Program-made: the position numbers and the translations under genes | Source: Salisediminibacterium halotolerans | GTDB taxonomy: Bacteria; Bacillota; Bacilli; Bacillales; Salisediminibacteriaceae | Reading direction: 5' to 3' | DNA length: 64,000 nt | Assembly: GCF_003814815.1 (NCBI RefSeq) | Contig: NZ_RKQQ01000005.1 | Span: forward strand, 62,001 to 126,000 | The notes under the pieces: model-generated | The model's database searches: none | What the model saw: the letters and a program-made list of their open reading frames with translations, nothing else | Told to the model about the DNA's origin: nothing | Shown: in pieces, positions 43,047 to 52,292 of the stretch | Position numbering within the stretch: the first letter of the stretch is position 1 | Layout: each line of letters begins with the position of its first letter

Positions 43047-44843
43047 TTAAAAACTTCGCTCCAATTCGTCGACGAGGGAACCGACGTAAGCAACAGCTTC
43101 TTGAATCGGTTCTTTCGTTGTCATATCAACGCCGGCTTTTTGCATCAATTCCTGCGGCTTAAGCGTTCCGCCGGCTTTCAGTGTTTCAAGCCAGCGGTCG
43201 ATCGCTGGCTGCCCTTCGGTTTTAAACTTTTGCGCGGCAGCAGTCGAGGCGGTCAGACCGGCAGAGTAGGTATACGGGTACAGCCCCATATAGTAATGCG
43301 GCTGGCGCATCCACGTTAACCCGGCATCGTCGTCGATGGTGACAGCGTCGCCCCAGAAATCTTCCAGCAGCGCTTTTTTCTCGCCGTTAAGAATATCTGT
43401 CGTAATCGGAACATCTTCATCTGCTTTTTTATAAATGCGCCGCTGCAACTCACCTTCGAGAATGTGCGTGACAAAGTTATGGTAATACGTGCCGAGCGAT
43501 TGCAAAATCACCCATCGCCGCATCGCGGGATCGTCATATTTGCTTAAAATATGCTGGCTTAACAGCATTTCATTCATTGTCGACGGGGCCTCGATAAAGT
43601 ACATCGACGGCCGCGTATTTGATATCCGCTGATAACGGCCGGCAAGGCTGAAGTGGCCTGCGTGCCCCAGCTCGTGAGCAAGTGTAAACGCGTCTTGCAT
43701 GGAATTGTTCCACGTGACGAGAATGTACGGATGAACGCCGTACGGACTCGAACAGAATGCGCCGGAGCGTTTGCCGTGATTGTTGGCGTAATCGACCCAG
43801 CGGTTGTGTACGCCCTGTTTCATAAAGTCCATGTATTCGTCGCCCATTGGCTTTAACGCTTCTAACACAAGCTCCCCAGCTTCATCATACGTCATCGCCG
43901 GAGAATTATCCGGATCGATCGGCGCTTTTAAATCCGCATAGGTCATTTCCTCCAGCCCGAGCACGCGCTGTTTTAATTTCGCAAACCGGCGCATGTGCGG
44001 TGCAAGTTCTTCTTGGATCGTATCGAGCTGGCGGTGATACATATCTTGCGTAACGTCTTGTTTATGCAAAAGCATATCCGTGACCGAATCGTAGCCGCGA
44101 AGCCGGGATTCGACAACTTCTTTCTTAATCTCTGTAGCCAAGGCTGCCGCATATGTGTTTTGGTAGTTGGCGAGCGCTTCATAAAAGGTTTTATATGCTT
44201 TACGGCGCACTTCGGTGTCCGCAGACGTTTCGTAATTTGCGAAGGTATTAAACGTTAACGGATATTCGGTGCCGGCAGATGTCGTGAACGACGGAAAATG
44301 AAGATCGGAAGATTTGCTGCGCTCGTAAATCATAAACGGCGCCTGATGAACTTCGGTGAACGCAGCCAATACATTTTCGGCTTCAGGAGAAAGACGGTAC
44401 GGCTGGGTTTCTAACAGGTCATCAAGCTGTTTTTGAAATTCGGCCAGTTCCGGTTCAACGACAATACACTCAGCAATATGCTGATCGGACAATTGAAGAA
44501 TTTCTGATTTTATAAAAGACGTTTCCGCGCTGACTTTTGCCTGCAATGAAGCGGCCCGAGCGGCGTTTGCCTGATTGAGCGGATCGGAGCCGTCAGCCGA
44601 TTCACTCAGGTGCGCATAAGTTAGCACTTTTGTGAAGCGTTCTTGAAGCTTATCCGATTCTTTTAAAACACCGAGAAGCATCTCAGCGCTTTCGGCAATT
44701 TTGCCTTTATAGGCTTTTACTTGTTCCAATACAGCAGGAATTGCTTCAACTTCTGTTTCCCACGCTTGTTGATCGGCAAATAAGTCGCGTAAATCCCAAG
44801 TTTGTTCAGTCGGTATTTCTGAACGCGTAACGGTTTCTTGCAT
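43047..44843 (-). CDS. pepF: Oligoendopeptidase F (M3 family)
   Basis: A 598-residue cytoplasmic zinc peptidase that cleaves short peptides. The zinc motif HExxH is in LAHELGHAGHFS, with the third ligand region EAPSTMNEMLL downstream. The N-terminal PepF domain has TWDLRDLFADQQAWE. ATG 44843 has GCGGGGA upstream; the longer frame is not needed. Monocistronic. Confidence 0.95.
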   Translation of the reverse strand: MQETVTRSEIPTEQTWDLRDLFADQQAWETEVEAIPAVLEQVKAYKGKIAESAEMLLGVLKESDKLQERFTKVLTYAHLSESADGSDPLNQANAARAASLQAKVSAETSFIKSEILQLSDQHIAECIVVEPELAEFQKQLDDLLETQPYRLSPEAENVLAAFTEVHQAPFMIYERSKSSDLHFPSFTTSAGTEYPLTFNTFANYETSADTEVRRKAYKTFYEALANYQNTYAAALATEIKKEVVESRLRGYDSVTDMLLHKQDVTQDMYHRQLDTIQEELAPHMRRFAKLKQRVLGLEEMTYADLKAPIDPDNSPAMTYDEAGELVLEALKPMGDEYMDFMKQGVHNRWVDYANNHGKRSGAFCSSPYGVHPYILVTWNNSMQDAFTLAHELGHAGHFSLAGRYQRISNTRPSMYFIEAPSTMNEMLLSQHILSKYDDPAMRRWVILQSLGTYYHNFVTHILEGELQRRIYKKADEDVPITTDILNGEKKALLEDFWGDAVTIDDDAGLTWMRQPHYYMGLYPYTYSAGLTASTAAAQKFKTEGQPAIDRWLETLKAGGTLKPQELMQKAGVDMTTKEPIQEAVAYVGSLVDELERSF

Positions 44844-45016
44844 CGATATCCCCGCTTTCTTATGTTTGAATATTTCGATTTGCGAAACTATTTTCATTAT
44901 AAATCAAGCGACTCAGCTTGAAAAGTAAAAATACATGCTGTTTCATCTTTTCATCACCGTTAACGCAAGGTATGATAAAGATGAACAAGTTAAGCTAGCC
45001 ATGGAGGGGTATGACA

Positions 45017-45553
45017 ATGACGAACGTGATCGATGAAACGCTGCTGTCAGAAGAGCAGATTCAAAAACGGGTTAAAGAACTGGCGGAAGAGATTGAACGC
45101 GATTTTAACAATGAACCGATTGTGTTAATTGCCGTGCTGAAGGGTTCATTCGTGTTTGCGGCGGATTTGATGCGCAGCGTAAGCGGAAATGTGCAAGTTG
45201 ATTTTATTTCCGTTTCAAGTTACGGCAATCAAACAGAGACGACAGGGAAAGTCCGCTTGTTAAAAGATCTGGATACAAACATTACCGATGAAAATGTCGT
45301 CGTTGTTGAAGACATCGTCGACAGCGGCTTGACGCTGCATTTTTTAATCGATCATTTGAACATGCACAAACCGAAAGCATTGAAAATCTGTTCACTGCTC
45401 GATAAACCGGAAAGGCGGCAAGTCGAGATGGAAATTGATTACGTCGGTTTTCGAATTCCCGATAAGTTTATTGTCGGTTACGGAATTGATTACGCACAGC
45501 AGTACAGGAACTTGCCCTACATTGCAACTGTCGAACAGCAAGCGTCTTCTTAA
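45017..45553 (+). CDS. hpt: Hypoxanthine phosphoribosyltransferase
   Basis: A 178-residue purine salvage enzyme converting hypoxanthine or guanine plus PRPP to IMP or GMP. The PRPP-binding motif is VVVEDIVDSGLTL, the loop LKGSFVFAADLMR precedes it, and SSYGNQT is the flexible catalytic loop. The start was set at 45017, because GGAGGGG is only one base from the ATG at 45011. Confidence 0.95.
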   Translation: MTNVIDETLLSEEQIQKRVKELAEEIERDFNNEPIVLIAVLKGSFVFAADLMRSVSGNVQVDFISVSSYGNQTETTGKVRLLKDLDTNITDENVVVVEDIVDSGLTLHFLIDHLNMHKPKALKICSLLDKPERRQVEMEIDYVGFRIPDKFIVGYGIDYAQQYRNLPYIATVEQQASS

Positions 45554-45571
45554 AAAAGGGGGATAAACGGG

Positions 45572-45679
45572 ATGTTTAACCTGTTGTTAGTCATCAGCTG
45601 TATGATTGTCGGCGGAGGTGTTGCTTACTTTTGGGGAAAGTCTTTCGGTGAACAAAAGAGTGACAGTAAAAACGATTAA
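45572..45679 (+). CDS. Small single-span membrane protein (35 residues)
   Basis: An ATG frame of 35 codons just after hpt, with GGGGG-ATAAACGGG upstream. It encodes one span (FNLLLVISCMIVGGGVAYFW) and a charged tail GKSFGEQKSDSKND. A terminator follows immediately. It is probably co-transcribed with hpt. Function unknown; the short length keeps confidence moderate. Confidence 0.5.
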   Translation: MFNLLLVISCMIVGGGVAYFWGKSFGEQKSDSKND

Positions 45680-45716
45680 AAAGAGGGCATTCGTCAAGAG
45701 TGCCCGCCTTTTTTCT
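45680..45716. terminator. Bidirectional terminator
   Basis: GGGCA...TGCCC hairpin with A-run before and TTTTTT after, between convergent genes. Confidence 0.65.
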
Positions 45717-45864
45717 CGTTATAAAGCTGAATGCTGATTATAATAGCAACAGCGGCCGTGGCGCCGCCAAGCAGGAGCCATCCCGGTATCACGAGCGTTT
45801 CCGTGTAGTGCAGGAGCATCAAGGTGATTACAATCGCGACGCCGATCCAGCGGGTCATGCTCAT
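45694..45864 (-). CDS. Small membrane protein (56 residues)
   Basis: ATG 45864 follows AAAAGGAGG with ideal spacing. The product, beginning MSMTRWIGVA, has two predicted spans separated by a short loop with Pro-Gly and a basic C-terminus. It lies 85 bases downstream of the SLC13-type transporter gene and is probably on the same transcript. Family unknown. Confidence 0.65.
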   Translation of the reverse strand: MSMTRWIGVAIVITLMLLHYTETLVIPGWLLLGGATAAVAIIISIQLYNEKKGGHS

Positions 45865-45948
45865 AAGGGTTCCTCCTTTTGCAGTACGATATGCCAAAAG
45901 TGTACCATATACAACCAACCGCCGATTACGGCAGTTGGTTGTTTTCAA

Positions 45949-47604
45949 TTACGGAAAGGTTGAGATGTCGATCCCGAATACGAGCGGTAAAAGCAGCATG
46001 ACAAAAACAGTTAGCGCAACGATCGCGATCAGATTCATCCAAAATCCGGCTTTAACCATATCCATCATCTTCAAATAGCCCGACCCGAAAACGACGGCGT
46101 TTGGCGGTGTTGCCACCGGGAGCATGAACGCACAGGAGGCGGCGACAGCAGCCGGAACCATCATTGCGAACGGATGCACATCAATCGCGTAGGCAAGCGA
46201 CGCCATAATCGGCATCAGCATCGTTGCCGATGCCGTATTCGATGTAATTTCTGTTAAGAACAAGACAAGTACGGCAACGGCAAGAACGATCAAGATCAGT
46301 TCGACTCCGACAAGAACACCGAGCTGTTCGCCGATCCAGACGTCGAGTCCGGTATCACCGAACGCGCTGGCAATCGCGAGTCCGCCGCCGAATAAAATCA
46401 AAATGCCCCACGGAACATCTTTCGCCGTGTGCCAGTTCATCAGTTTAACTCCCTGGTATTGAAAAGACGGGATCAGAAAGAGAACAAACGCGCCGGTAAT
46501 CGCGATCATCGTGTCATCGATTCCTTCGTGGACGTATTCTTGTAACACATACGTTCTGGATATCCATGCGAGAGCAGTAAGGGTAAATACCGTCATAACG
46601 GCTTTTTCGTCCGCAGTCATCGCTCCGAGAGCTGAACGTTCTTCCTGGACGACTTTTTTGCCGCCGGGAATTTCTTTCATCTTCATCGGAAAGGCAAACG
46701 TGACGAGGTAGAACCAAGCAACCAACAATAACGTTACCGACAGAGGTACACCAAACAACATCCAATCGGCAAAAGCCAAGTCGATGCCGAAAATCTCATC
46801 GAGCTGACCGGCAAGAATCGTGTTCGGCGGCGTGCCGATAATGGTGCCGAGCCCGCCGATCGAAGCAGCAAACGCAATCGCGATCATCAGCCCTTTCGAG
46901 AAACGTTCTTCCTCTTGTTTGGCATTGTTGACACTCGTTTCATCGATCAATGATCCAAGCTGATAAATAATCGCCGTGCCGATCGGGACCATCATCATCG
47001 CAGTAGCGGTGTTGGAAATCCACATCGATAAAAAAGCGGTTGCGAGCATAAATCCAAGCATTAGGCGCTTCGTGCTGGTGCCGACCGCGTTAATAATCGC
47101 GAGGGCAATACGTTTATGTAAGTTCCAGCGCTCCAATGCTAAAGCAATGATAAAACCGCCGAGAAACAAAAATACGATATTGTCGCCGTAATTCGGCGTC
47201 ACTTCGCCGACTTCAATCGTTGTGACAAGCGGCATCAAAATAATCGGCAAGAGCGACGTGACCGGGATCGGAATCGCCTCAGTTATCCACCATGTTGCAA
47301 TCCAAGCGGTAGCAGCTAACACTCCGCGTGCTTCGAGCGGGAGCCCTTCAGCATCAAAAAAGAAAAGAATGAGCAAAAATAATAGCGGGCCCAAGACAAG
47401 TCCGATCTTTTGTTTGCGGGTGAAATCTTTTCCGTCAGGTGACGGCTGCCGATACGTTCCGGTCATTTTTCCGGAAGCTTTCGCCATCCGTCCGCTATCT
47501 TTGGGCGGATCATTACCGGGTTTTCCCGAGACGATCGAAAGCAAATCTTTTATCCGGTTATGACTCGCCCATGCTTTGTCCCACCATTGCCGAATAGTTG
47601 CCAT
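45949..47604 (-). CDS. SLC13/DASS sodium:dicarboxylate symporter
   Basis: About 551 residues. A hydrophilic N-terminal tail of about 60 residues precedes the DASS membrane domain. Signature regions are present: WITEAIPIPVTSLLPIILMP, the first Ser-Asn-Thr motif SMWISNTATAMMMVPIG, and the second TSNTASATMLMPIM with PVATPPNAVVFGSG. It imports C4-dicarboxylates or citrate with Na+. ATG 47604 has GAAAGGAG upstream. A cre-like site about 110 bases upstream suggests CcpA repression. Confidence 0.9.
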   Translation of the reverse strand: MATIRQWWDKAWASHNRIKDLLSIVSGKPGNDPPKDSGRMAKASGKMTGTYRQPSPDGKDFTRKQKIGLVLGPLLFLLILFFFDAEGLPLEARGVLAATAWIATWWITEAIPIPVTSLLPIILMPLVTTIEVGEVTPNYGDNIVFLFLGGFIIALALERWNLHKRIALAIINAVGTSTKRLMLGFMLATAFLSMWISNTATAMMMVPIGTAIIYQLGSLIDETSVNNAKQEEERFSKGLMIAIAFAASIGGLGTIIGTPPNTILAGQLDEIFGIDLAFADWMLFGVPLSVTLLLVAWFYLVTFAFPMKMKEIPGGKKVVQEERSALGAMTADEKAVMTVFTLTALAWISRTYVLQEYVHEGIDDTMIAITGAFVLFLIPSFQYQGVKLMNWHTAKDVPWGILILFGGGLAIASAFGDTGLDVWIGEQLGVLVGVELILIVLAVAVLVLFLTEITSNTASATMLMPIMASLAYAIDVHPFAMMVPAAVAASCAFMLPVATPPNAVVFGSGYLKMMDMVKAGFWMNLIAIVALTVFVMLLLPLVFGIDISTFP

Positions 47605-47713
47605 ACGTTTCGCTCCTTTCAAATTGCCCCTTTAAAGTTAAAAAGTTTATATAGAAATTTTCGCATAGATCGTCAACACGGATAAAATAAGCTGAGAAGC
47701 TGAATAACCATTT

Positions 47714-47729
47714 TAGTAAGCGCTTTCAA
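47714..47729. promoter_or_regulatory. Candidate cre site (CcpA)
   Basis: TAGTAAGCGCTTTCAA matches 15 of 16 positions of WTGNAARCGNWWWCAW. It lies in the 357-bp region between the divergent dicarboxylate symporter and rph-like genes. Nothing else was recognised in that region apart from AT-rich promoter-like sequence. Confidence 0.65.
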
Positions 47730-47961
47730 GCACATGCTCTTGTTTTCGCTTGTATGCTGAATAATAAGAATTTTGAAAAATAAGATTAGAGTCACAGGTT
47801 CGAATATGTCCGATTGTTTTCGCTAATTGAGATGATTGTCCTCCTCCATCCTTGAAAAACAATCCCAAACTGTCGCTATAAAAATTTACTGCCGTTTTAT
47901 GAATAGCGGCAGGAAAAAGAGGGAAAAGTACGGAGATGACACATACATGGGGTGAATTGCG

Positions 47962-50565
47962 GTGATTAAAAACTTTTCCGATCGCGCAGAAACGGCAATC
48001 GAAGAAGTCGGCGGGAAAGCGAAACAGCTTATCCGGATGACAGGAGCGGATTTGCCTGTGCCGCCGGGCTTTGTCTTAACAACATCAGAGTATAAGCAAT
48101 TTCTTGACTCCAACGGCCTGTCGCATTGGCTGGAGGAAAAATGCCGCGACTTGCATGAAGCTGACACGGCAGAGGTCGAACGGGTTGCAGCTGAAATTCG
48201 CACGAAGATTCTTCAAGGCGAGTTTGCTGAAAAGATGCGGGAACGGGTGTTAACGGCGCATGAAGAGCTCGGTGCGGAATTTGTCACGGCGAGATCGTCA
48301 GCGACGTCTGAAGATTTGCCGGACATGTCGTTTGCCGGTCAGCACGACAGTTTTTTGCATTTGCAGACCGGAGAAGAAGTGCTTAACTCGATTAAACAGT
48401 GTTGGGCATCGCTGTGGAATCCGCATGCAGTCAAATACCGGCTGGACAGGGGAATGAGGCATACGGCTAATGATCCGGCGCTTGCGGTAGTTGTCCAAAA
48501 AATGGCAGATAGCGAAAAGTCCGGTGTCCTGTTTACAGCGAACATTCGCAATCACCGCCGTGATCAGTGGCTCGTGAACGCTTCTTGGGGGGCGGGTGAA
48601 GCTGTTGTATCAGGCACCGTTAACCCGGATGAATATATTATGGACGCAGCGAGCGGTGCGATTGTTGATAAAAACATTACTGAAAAGAAAAAGGCCGTTG
48701 TCTGGCGCGGAGGCAGAAAAAACGTTGAAGATGTTGAGGATCATCGCCGCAAAGAATCGAGCTTGACGCGTTCTGATTTAAATGAATTATACGAGTTAGC
48801 CTGGAAAATTGAAGATGAATATAGCGAACCGATGGATATTGAATGGGTGATCGGTGAAGAAGGCCTGTCTTTAGTTCAGGCGCGCCCGGTGACGACCTTG
48901 TTCCCTGCGGTCCAACCGCAAGACAGCCGAGAGGAAAAGGGCGCTCGCTTGTACCTTTCGTTTCACCGTATCTCCCAAGGGATCGCAGAGCCGTTCACAC
49001 CGTTAGGACTCGATGTTCAAAGGCTGGAAATGCAAGGGGCGCTTAACGTTTTCGGCGCCGGTATGCCGGCTGATTTACCGTATTATAAAACAGCGGCCGG
49101 ACGGATTTATTGGGACATAACCCCCGTTTTAAAATCCAAAATAAGAGCTGAGCGTATGGCTGCAGCGATCAGTCAAAAAGATCCGAAAGCAGAAGATTTG
49201 CTGCGGGAAATTTATCAACGCGACGGGAGAGAATGGAAAAAAAGCGCCGGCAGTCTGACCCTTAACCGGCAAATGGCCCGGAAATCCAAAGAGCTTGCCG
49301 GTTATTTTCGCCAATCGTTGCGGCATCCGGAAAAAGCAGAGGCAAGGTCGCGCGCATTGGCAGAAGAGCATTTGCAGTTGATGGAAGCTAAACGCCGGCA
49401 AGCATCGACCGTTGCTGAAAAATGGCGCTGGATTGAAGAGATGATGGCTGCAGCGATGCATGTGATTATTAATCAGTCGATGATTTTTCTGCCCGGCTTC
49501 CAAGCCGAAGAGCGTCTGCGTAAACGGCTGCTGCGCTGGTTCGGCACCGATGAAGGGATTAATCCGTTGATTCGCCATCTCCCGAACAGTGTCACATCAC
49601 AACTCGGTTATCAGCTTTTGAAAATTGCTCAATTGCTATTGGCTGAAGGTAAACAGCCGGAAATAACGGATCCGCGGATAAAACATCTGCTTGAAATGCA
49701 CGGTCACCGCTCAAATATGGAGCTGGATATCGGCCGGCCGAATTGGCGGGAACAGCCGGAGTATCTGTTGGACATGGTGTCAGCCTATATGAGTATGGGC
49801 GCTGAAGAAGTAAATAAAAAAATCACTGAAGCCGAGGCTTCGGACAAGGCCGTACAGCGGCTGGTGATTCATGTCCGTAATGAAATCGGCGCGAAAGCAG
49901 CCGTACAGACGAAAAAGGATGCAGAAAAAATCCGCCTGCTGCTCGGCTTACGGGAACGGCCGAAGTTTGATTTTGTCCGGTCACTGGAGAAAATCCGTCA
50001 TGAGCTGCAGGCGATTGGGGAGGCTTTTGAGCAGGCAGGGAAATTGAGCTCGGCTGGGGACGTCTTTTATTTAACAAAAGAGGACCTGCTTAACGGCGAA
50101 GGGAATATGGATATGCTGGTGAAAGAGCGCCGAGGTGAACTGGAAAAGCAGCAAACATGGAAAACAATCCCCCGTTTTATCAATGATGTCGGCGAATGTT
50201 TTTTCGAACCTGAAACGAGCAGTTCACACAATGCTCTCGCGGGAAACCCGGTCTCCGGCGGCGAGTACGAAGGCACGGTCAGAGTGATTGACTATCCGGG
50301 TAAGGAACGTCTGAACCCGGGAGAAATTCTTGTCACGCACCAAACCGATCCAAGCTGGACGCCGCTGTTTTTAACCGCCGGGGCTTTGATTATGGAAACG
50401 GGCGGAACCGGCTCTCACGGCGGGATCGTAGCTCGTGAATACGGCCTGCCTGCTGTTTCCGGGATTGAAAATGTCAGCAGCGTTTTTCAAACAGGCGACC
50501 GGGTGCGGGTGAACGGTTATTCGGGTCTGGTTGAAAAAATTGATACACCCGCTCCGGAAGTTTAA
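47962..50565 (+). CDS. rph: Rifampin phosphotransferase-like / PEP-utilising enzyme (YvkC-like)
   Basis: An 867-residue protein with the RPH domain order: N-terminal ATP-grasp (SARSSATSEDLPDMSFAGQ-type segment, WASLWNPHAVKYR, MDIEWVIGEEGLSLVQARPVTT), a central substrate domain of about 400 residues, and a C-terminal swivelling His domain (GGTGSHGGIVAREYGLPAV, His819). It lacks the PEP-binding TIM barrel of PEP synthase, and the length matches RPH. Such enzymes inactivate rifampin with ATP; the natural substrate in Bacilli is not certain. GTG start, with GGGGTGAATT upstream. Confidence 0.87.
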   Translation: MIKNFSDRAETAIEEVGGKAKQLIRMTGADLPVPPGFVLTTSEYKQFLDSNGLSHWLEEKCRDLHEADTAEVERVAAEIRTKILQGEFAEKMRERVLTAHEELGAEFVTARSSATSEDLPDMSFAGQHDSFLHLQTGEEVLNSIKQCWASLWNPHAVKYRLDRGMRHTANDPALAVVVQKMADSEKSGVLFTANIRNHRRDQWLVNASWGAGEAVVSGTVNPDEYIMDAASGAIVDKNITEKKKAVVWRGGRKNVEDVEDHRRKESSLTRSDLNELYELAWKIEDEYSEPMDIEWVIGEEGLSLVQARPVTTLFPAVQPQDSREEKGARLYLSFHRISQGIAEPFTPLGLDVQRLEMQGALNVFGAGMPADLPYYKTAAGRIYWDITPVLKSKIRAERMAAAISQKDPKAEDLLREIYQRDGREWKKSAGSLTLNRQMARKSKELAGYFRQSLRHPEKAEARSRALAEEHLQLMEAKRRQASTVAEKWRWIEEMMAAAMHVIINQSMIFLPGFQAEERLRKRLLRWFGTDEGINPLIRHLPNSVTSQLGYQLLKIAQLLLAEGKQPEITDPRIKHLLEMHGHRSNMELDIGRPNWREQPEYLLDMVSAYMSMGAEEVNKKITEAEASDKAVQRLVIHVRNEIGAKAAVQTKKDAEKIRLLLGLRERPKFDFVRSLEKIRHELQAIGEAFEQAGKLSSAGDVFYLTKEDLLNGEGNMDMLVKERRGELEKQQTWKTIPRFINDVGECFFEPETSSSHNALAGNPVSGGEYEGTVRVIDYPGKERLNPGEILVTHQTDPSWTPLFLTAGALIMETGGTGSHGGIVAREYGLPAVSGIENVSSVFQTGDRVRVNGYSGLVEKIDTPAPEV

Positions 50566-50621
50566 CGATTGCGATCTGCGTGAATAGTACGAAAGAATAA
50601 CTACTGGAAAGGTGTGTTACG

Positions 50622-51332
50622 ATGCAATCATTACAAGGGAAAAAAGTGCTTATTACCGGAGGAAGCCGGGGAATCGGCCGAGCGACAGCTCTTTATCTCG
50701 CTGATGAAGGAGCGGAACTCGCGCTGATTGCCAGCTCAGAAAACAGTTTTACCGATATCAAAAAAGAACTCGATGAGCGGGGCGCGAAATATGTGACGGC
50801 GGCAGCGGATATCAGCGATGAAAAAGCCGTTGAAGGTGCTGTCGGTTACATTAAACAGCAGCTCGGAAGCGTTGATATATTAATTAATAACGCCGGCGTG
50901 ATCGCACACGGTAAATTTCACGAGACGTCAGCCGATGAATTTCGCCGGCTGCTCGATGTCAACGTGATGGGGATTGTTCATGTTACGCAGCAGGTGCTGC
51001 CGATGATGATCGAACAAAACCAGGGAGATATCATTAATATTGCGTCGATGGCCGGCGTGAAAGGGTCGCCGGGAGCGAGTGCGTACAGTGCGTCAAAATT
51101 TGCTGTGATCGGTTTAAGTGAATCATTGATGCAGGAAGTGCGTCCGCATAACATCCGTGTCTCGACTTTAACGCCAAGTCTCGTTGAAACGGAGATGACG
51201 CGCGGTGACGAACGCAACCCGGAAAAGTTCACACAGGCTGAAGATATGGCGGAGTTTATAGTCAGTCAATTAAAACTTGAGCAGCGAACGTTCGTTAAAT
51301 CGGCAGCAACGTGGGCGACGAATCCATTTTAA
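50622..51332 (+). CDS. SDR family oxidoreductase (FabG-like)
   Basis: A 236-residue short-chain dehydrogenase: TGGSRGIGRAT cofactor loop, NNAGVIAHG, catalytic Ser in IINIASMAG, and YSASKFA with the Tyr-Lys pair. The product ends without the usual GG tail. The substrate is unknown; it resembles 3-ketoacyl-ACP reductase paralogues. GGAAAGGTG precedes the ATG. Confidence 0.85.
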   Translation: MQSLQGKKVLITGGSRGIGRATALYLADEGAELALIASSENSFTDIKKELDERGAKYVTAAADISDEKAVEGAVGYIKQQLGSVDILINNAGVIAHGKFHETSADEFRRLLDVNVMGIVHVTQQVLPMMIEQNQGDIINIASMAGVKGSPGASAYSASKFAVIGLSESLMQEVRPHNIRVSTLTPSLVETEMTRGDERNPEKFTQAEDMAEFIVSQLKLEQRTFVKSAATWATNPF

Positions 51333-51367
51333 TGCTTCGCTTCAGTTGTAAGCGGAGGTGATCAGCG

Positions 51368-52063
51368 ATCAAACCGCTCGAACTTCTTTTTTTAGCAGCC
51401 GCGGTGCTTGTTTTGACAATGCTTCCGGGGATCGGAAATTACGTGAAGTTGTTTTATACAATGCTTCATGAAACGTGCCATGCGCTTGCTGCCCGTTTAA
51501 GCGGGGGCAAAGTCAAGCGGGTGCATTTGTATGCGACGACCGCGGGAATGGCTGAAACGACGCATCGTTCGCGCGCCGGAGCCGCCTGGACGGCGTTTGC
51601 CGGTTATCCGCTTGCTTCACTCATTGTGACGGCCGGAATCTATGCGTATATGCAAGGATTTACTGAGCAATTGTTATGGCTTTTCGCAGCTTTAGTCGCG
51701 TATCAATGTATCTTTTGGGTCCGTAATGCTGCGGGCCTGTTATGGTTGTTGTCCGTTCTCGGCGGCCTTTTTGCCCTTTACTATTGGCAGCTGGATACGT
51801 ACTTTGACCTGGCCGTGCAGCTGGTTCTCGTTGTATTGTGGTCGCAAGCTTTCTTTTCCTCGTGGACGGTTTTTCGCCTAGCTTTCATCGATAAAAACCA
51901 GGCAGGCGATGCAACGATTTTGGCGAGGCAGACGAAAATACCGGCCGTCTTCTGGGGGTTTTTGTTTGCGGTCAGCGGGACCGTGTTCTTTATAATCGGT
52001 CTGTGGCTTTTTTTGGGCGGAAGTGAAGGATTTGACATCGTTTCCATGTTTGATAGAATGTAA
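51368..52063 (+). CDS. M50-like membrane metalloprotein with HETCH motif
   Basis: About 231 residues with five or six spans. The motif HETCH (in MLHETCHALAARLSGGKVKRVH) fits the HExxH zinc site of the M50B-like family (membrane zinc peptidases). The start is unclear: GTG 51404 lacks a ribosome site, while an ATC codon at 51368 sits 9 bases after a clear GGAGG and is in frame, so ATC may be the initiator. The upstream in-frame stop is TGA at 51359, so no canonical start exists in between. Substrate unknown. Confidence 0.7.
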   Translation: MKPLELLFLAAAVLVLTMLPGIGNYVKLFYTMLHETCHALAARLSGGKVKRVHLYATTAGMAETTHRSRAGAAWTAFAGYPLASLIVTAGIYAYMQGFTEQLLWLFAALVAYQCIFWVRNAAGLLWLLSVLGGLFALYYWQLDTYFDLAVQLVLVVLWSQAFFSSWTVFRLAFIDKNQAGDATILARQTKIPAVFWGFLFAVSGTVFFIIGLWLFLGGSEGFDIVSMFDRM

Positions 52064-52076
52064 ACAAAGTTCATAG

Positions 52077-52166
52077 CACGCTGGGGGTGCCTCACGATTG
52101 AGGCTGAGAGGATAAAATCCGACCCTTTGAACCTGACTTGGTTAATACCGACGTAGGGAAGCACGA
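52077..52166 (+). promoter_or_regulatory. TPP riboswitch (THI element)
   Basis: The conserved parts are present in order: GGGGGTGCC, GAGGCTGAGAGG, ACCCTTTGAACCTGA, GGTTAATACCG and CGTAGGGAAGC. It lies upstream of thiG, whose expression it should repress when thiamin pyrophosphate is plentiful. Confidence 0.97.
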
Positions 52167-52234
52167 GATGATGACACTGTTGCCGCGAAGAGCTTTCATT
52201 TTCAATGGAACTTCCGGTGGATTCCGTTTATCCA

Positions 52235-52271
52235 ACGCTTACCTTGCGAAGATCAGGGTAAGCGTTTTTTT
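52235..52271 (+). terminator. TPP-riboswitch terminator
   Basis: ACGCTTACC...GGTAAGCGTTTTTTT stem and T-run between the aptamer and thiG: the likely off-state. Confidence 0.9.
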
Positions 52272-52292
52272 ATTTTAAAAGGAGGAAGGAAA

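Noticed and set aside
47962-50565. Phosphoenolpyruvate synthase
   Set aside because: The His-containing domain is C-terminal and no PEP-binding TIM barrel follows; length and order fit the rifampin phosphotransferase type better.
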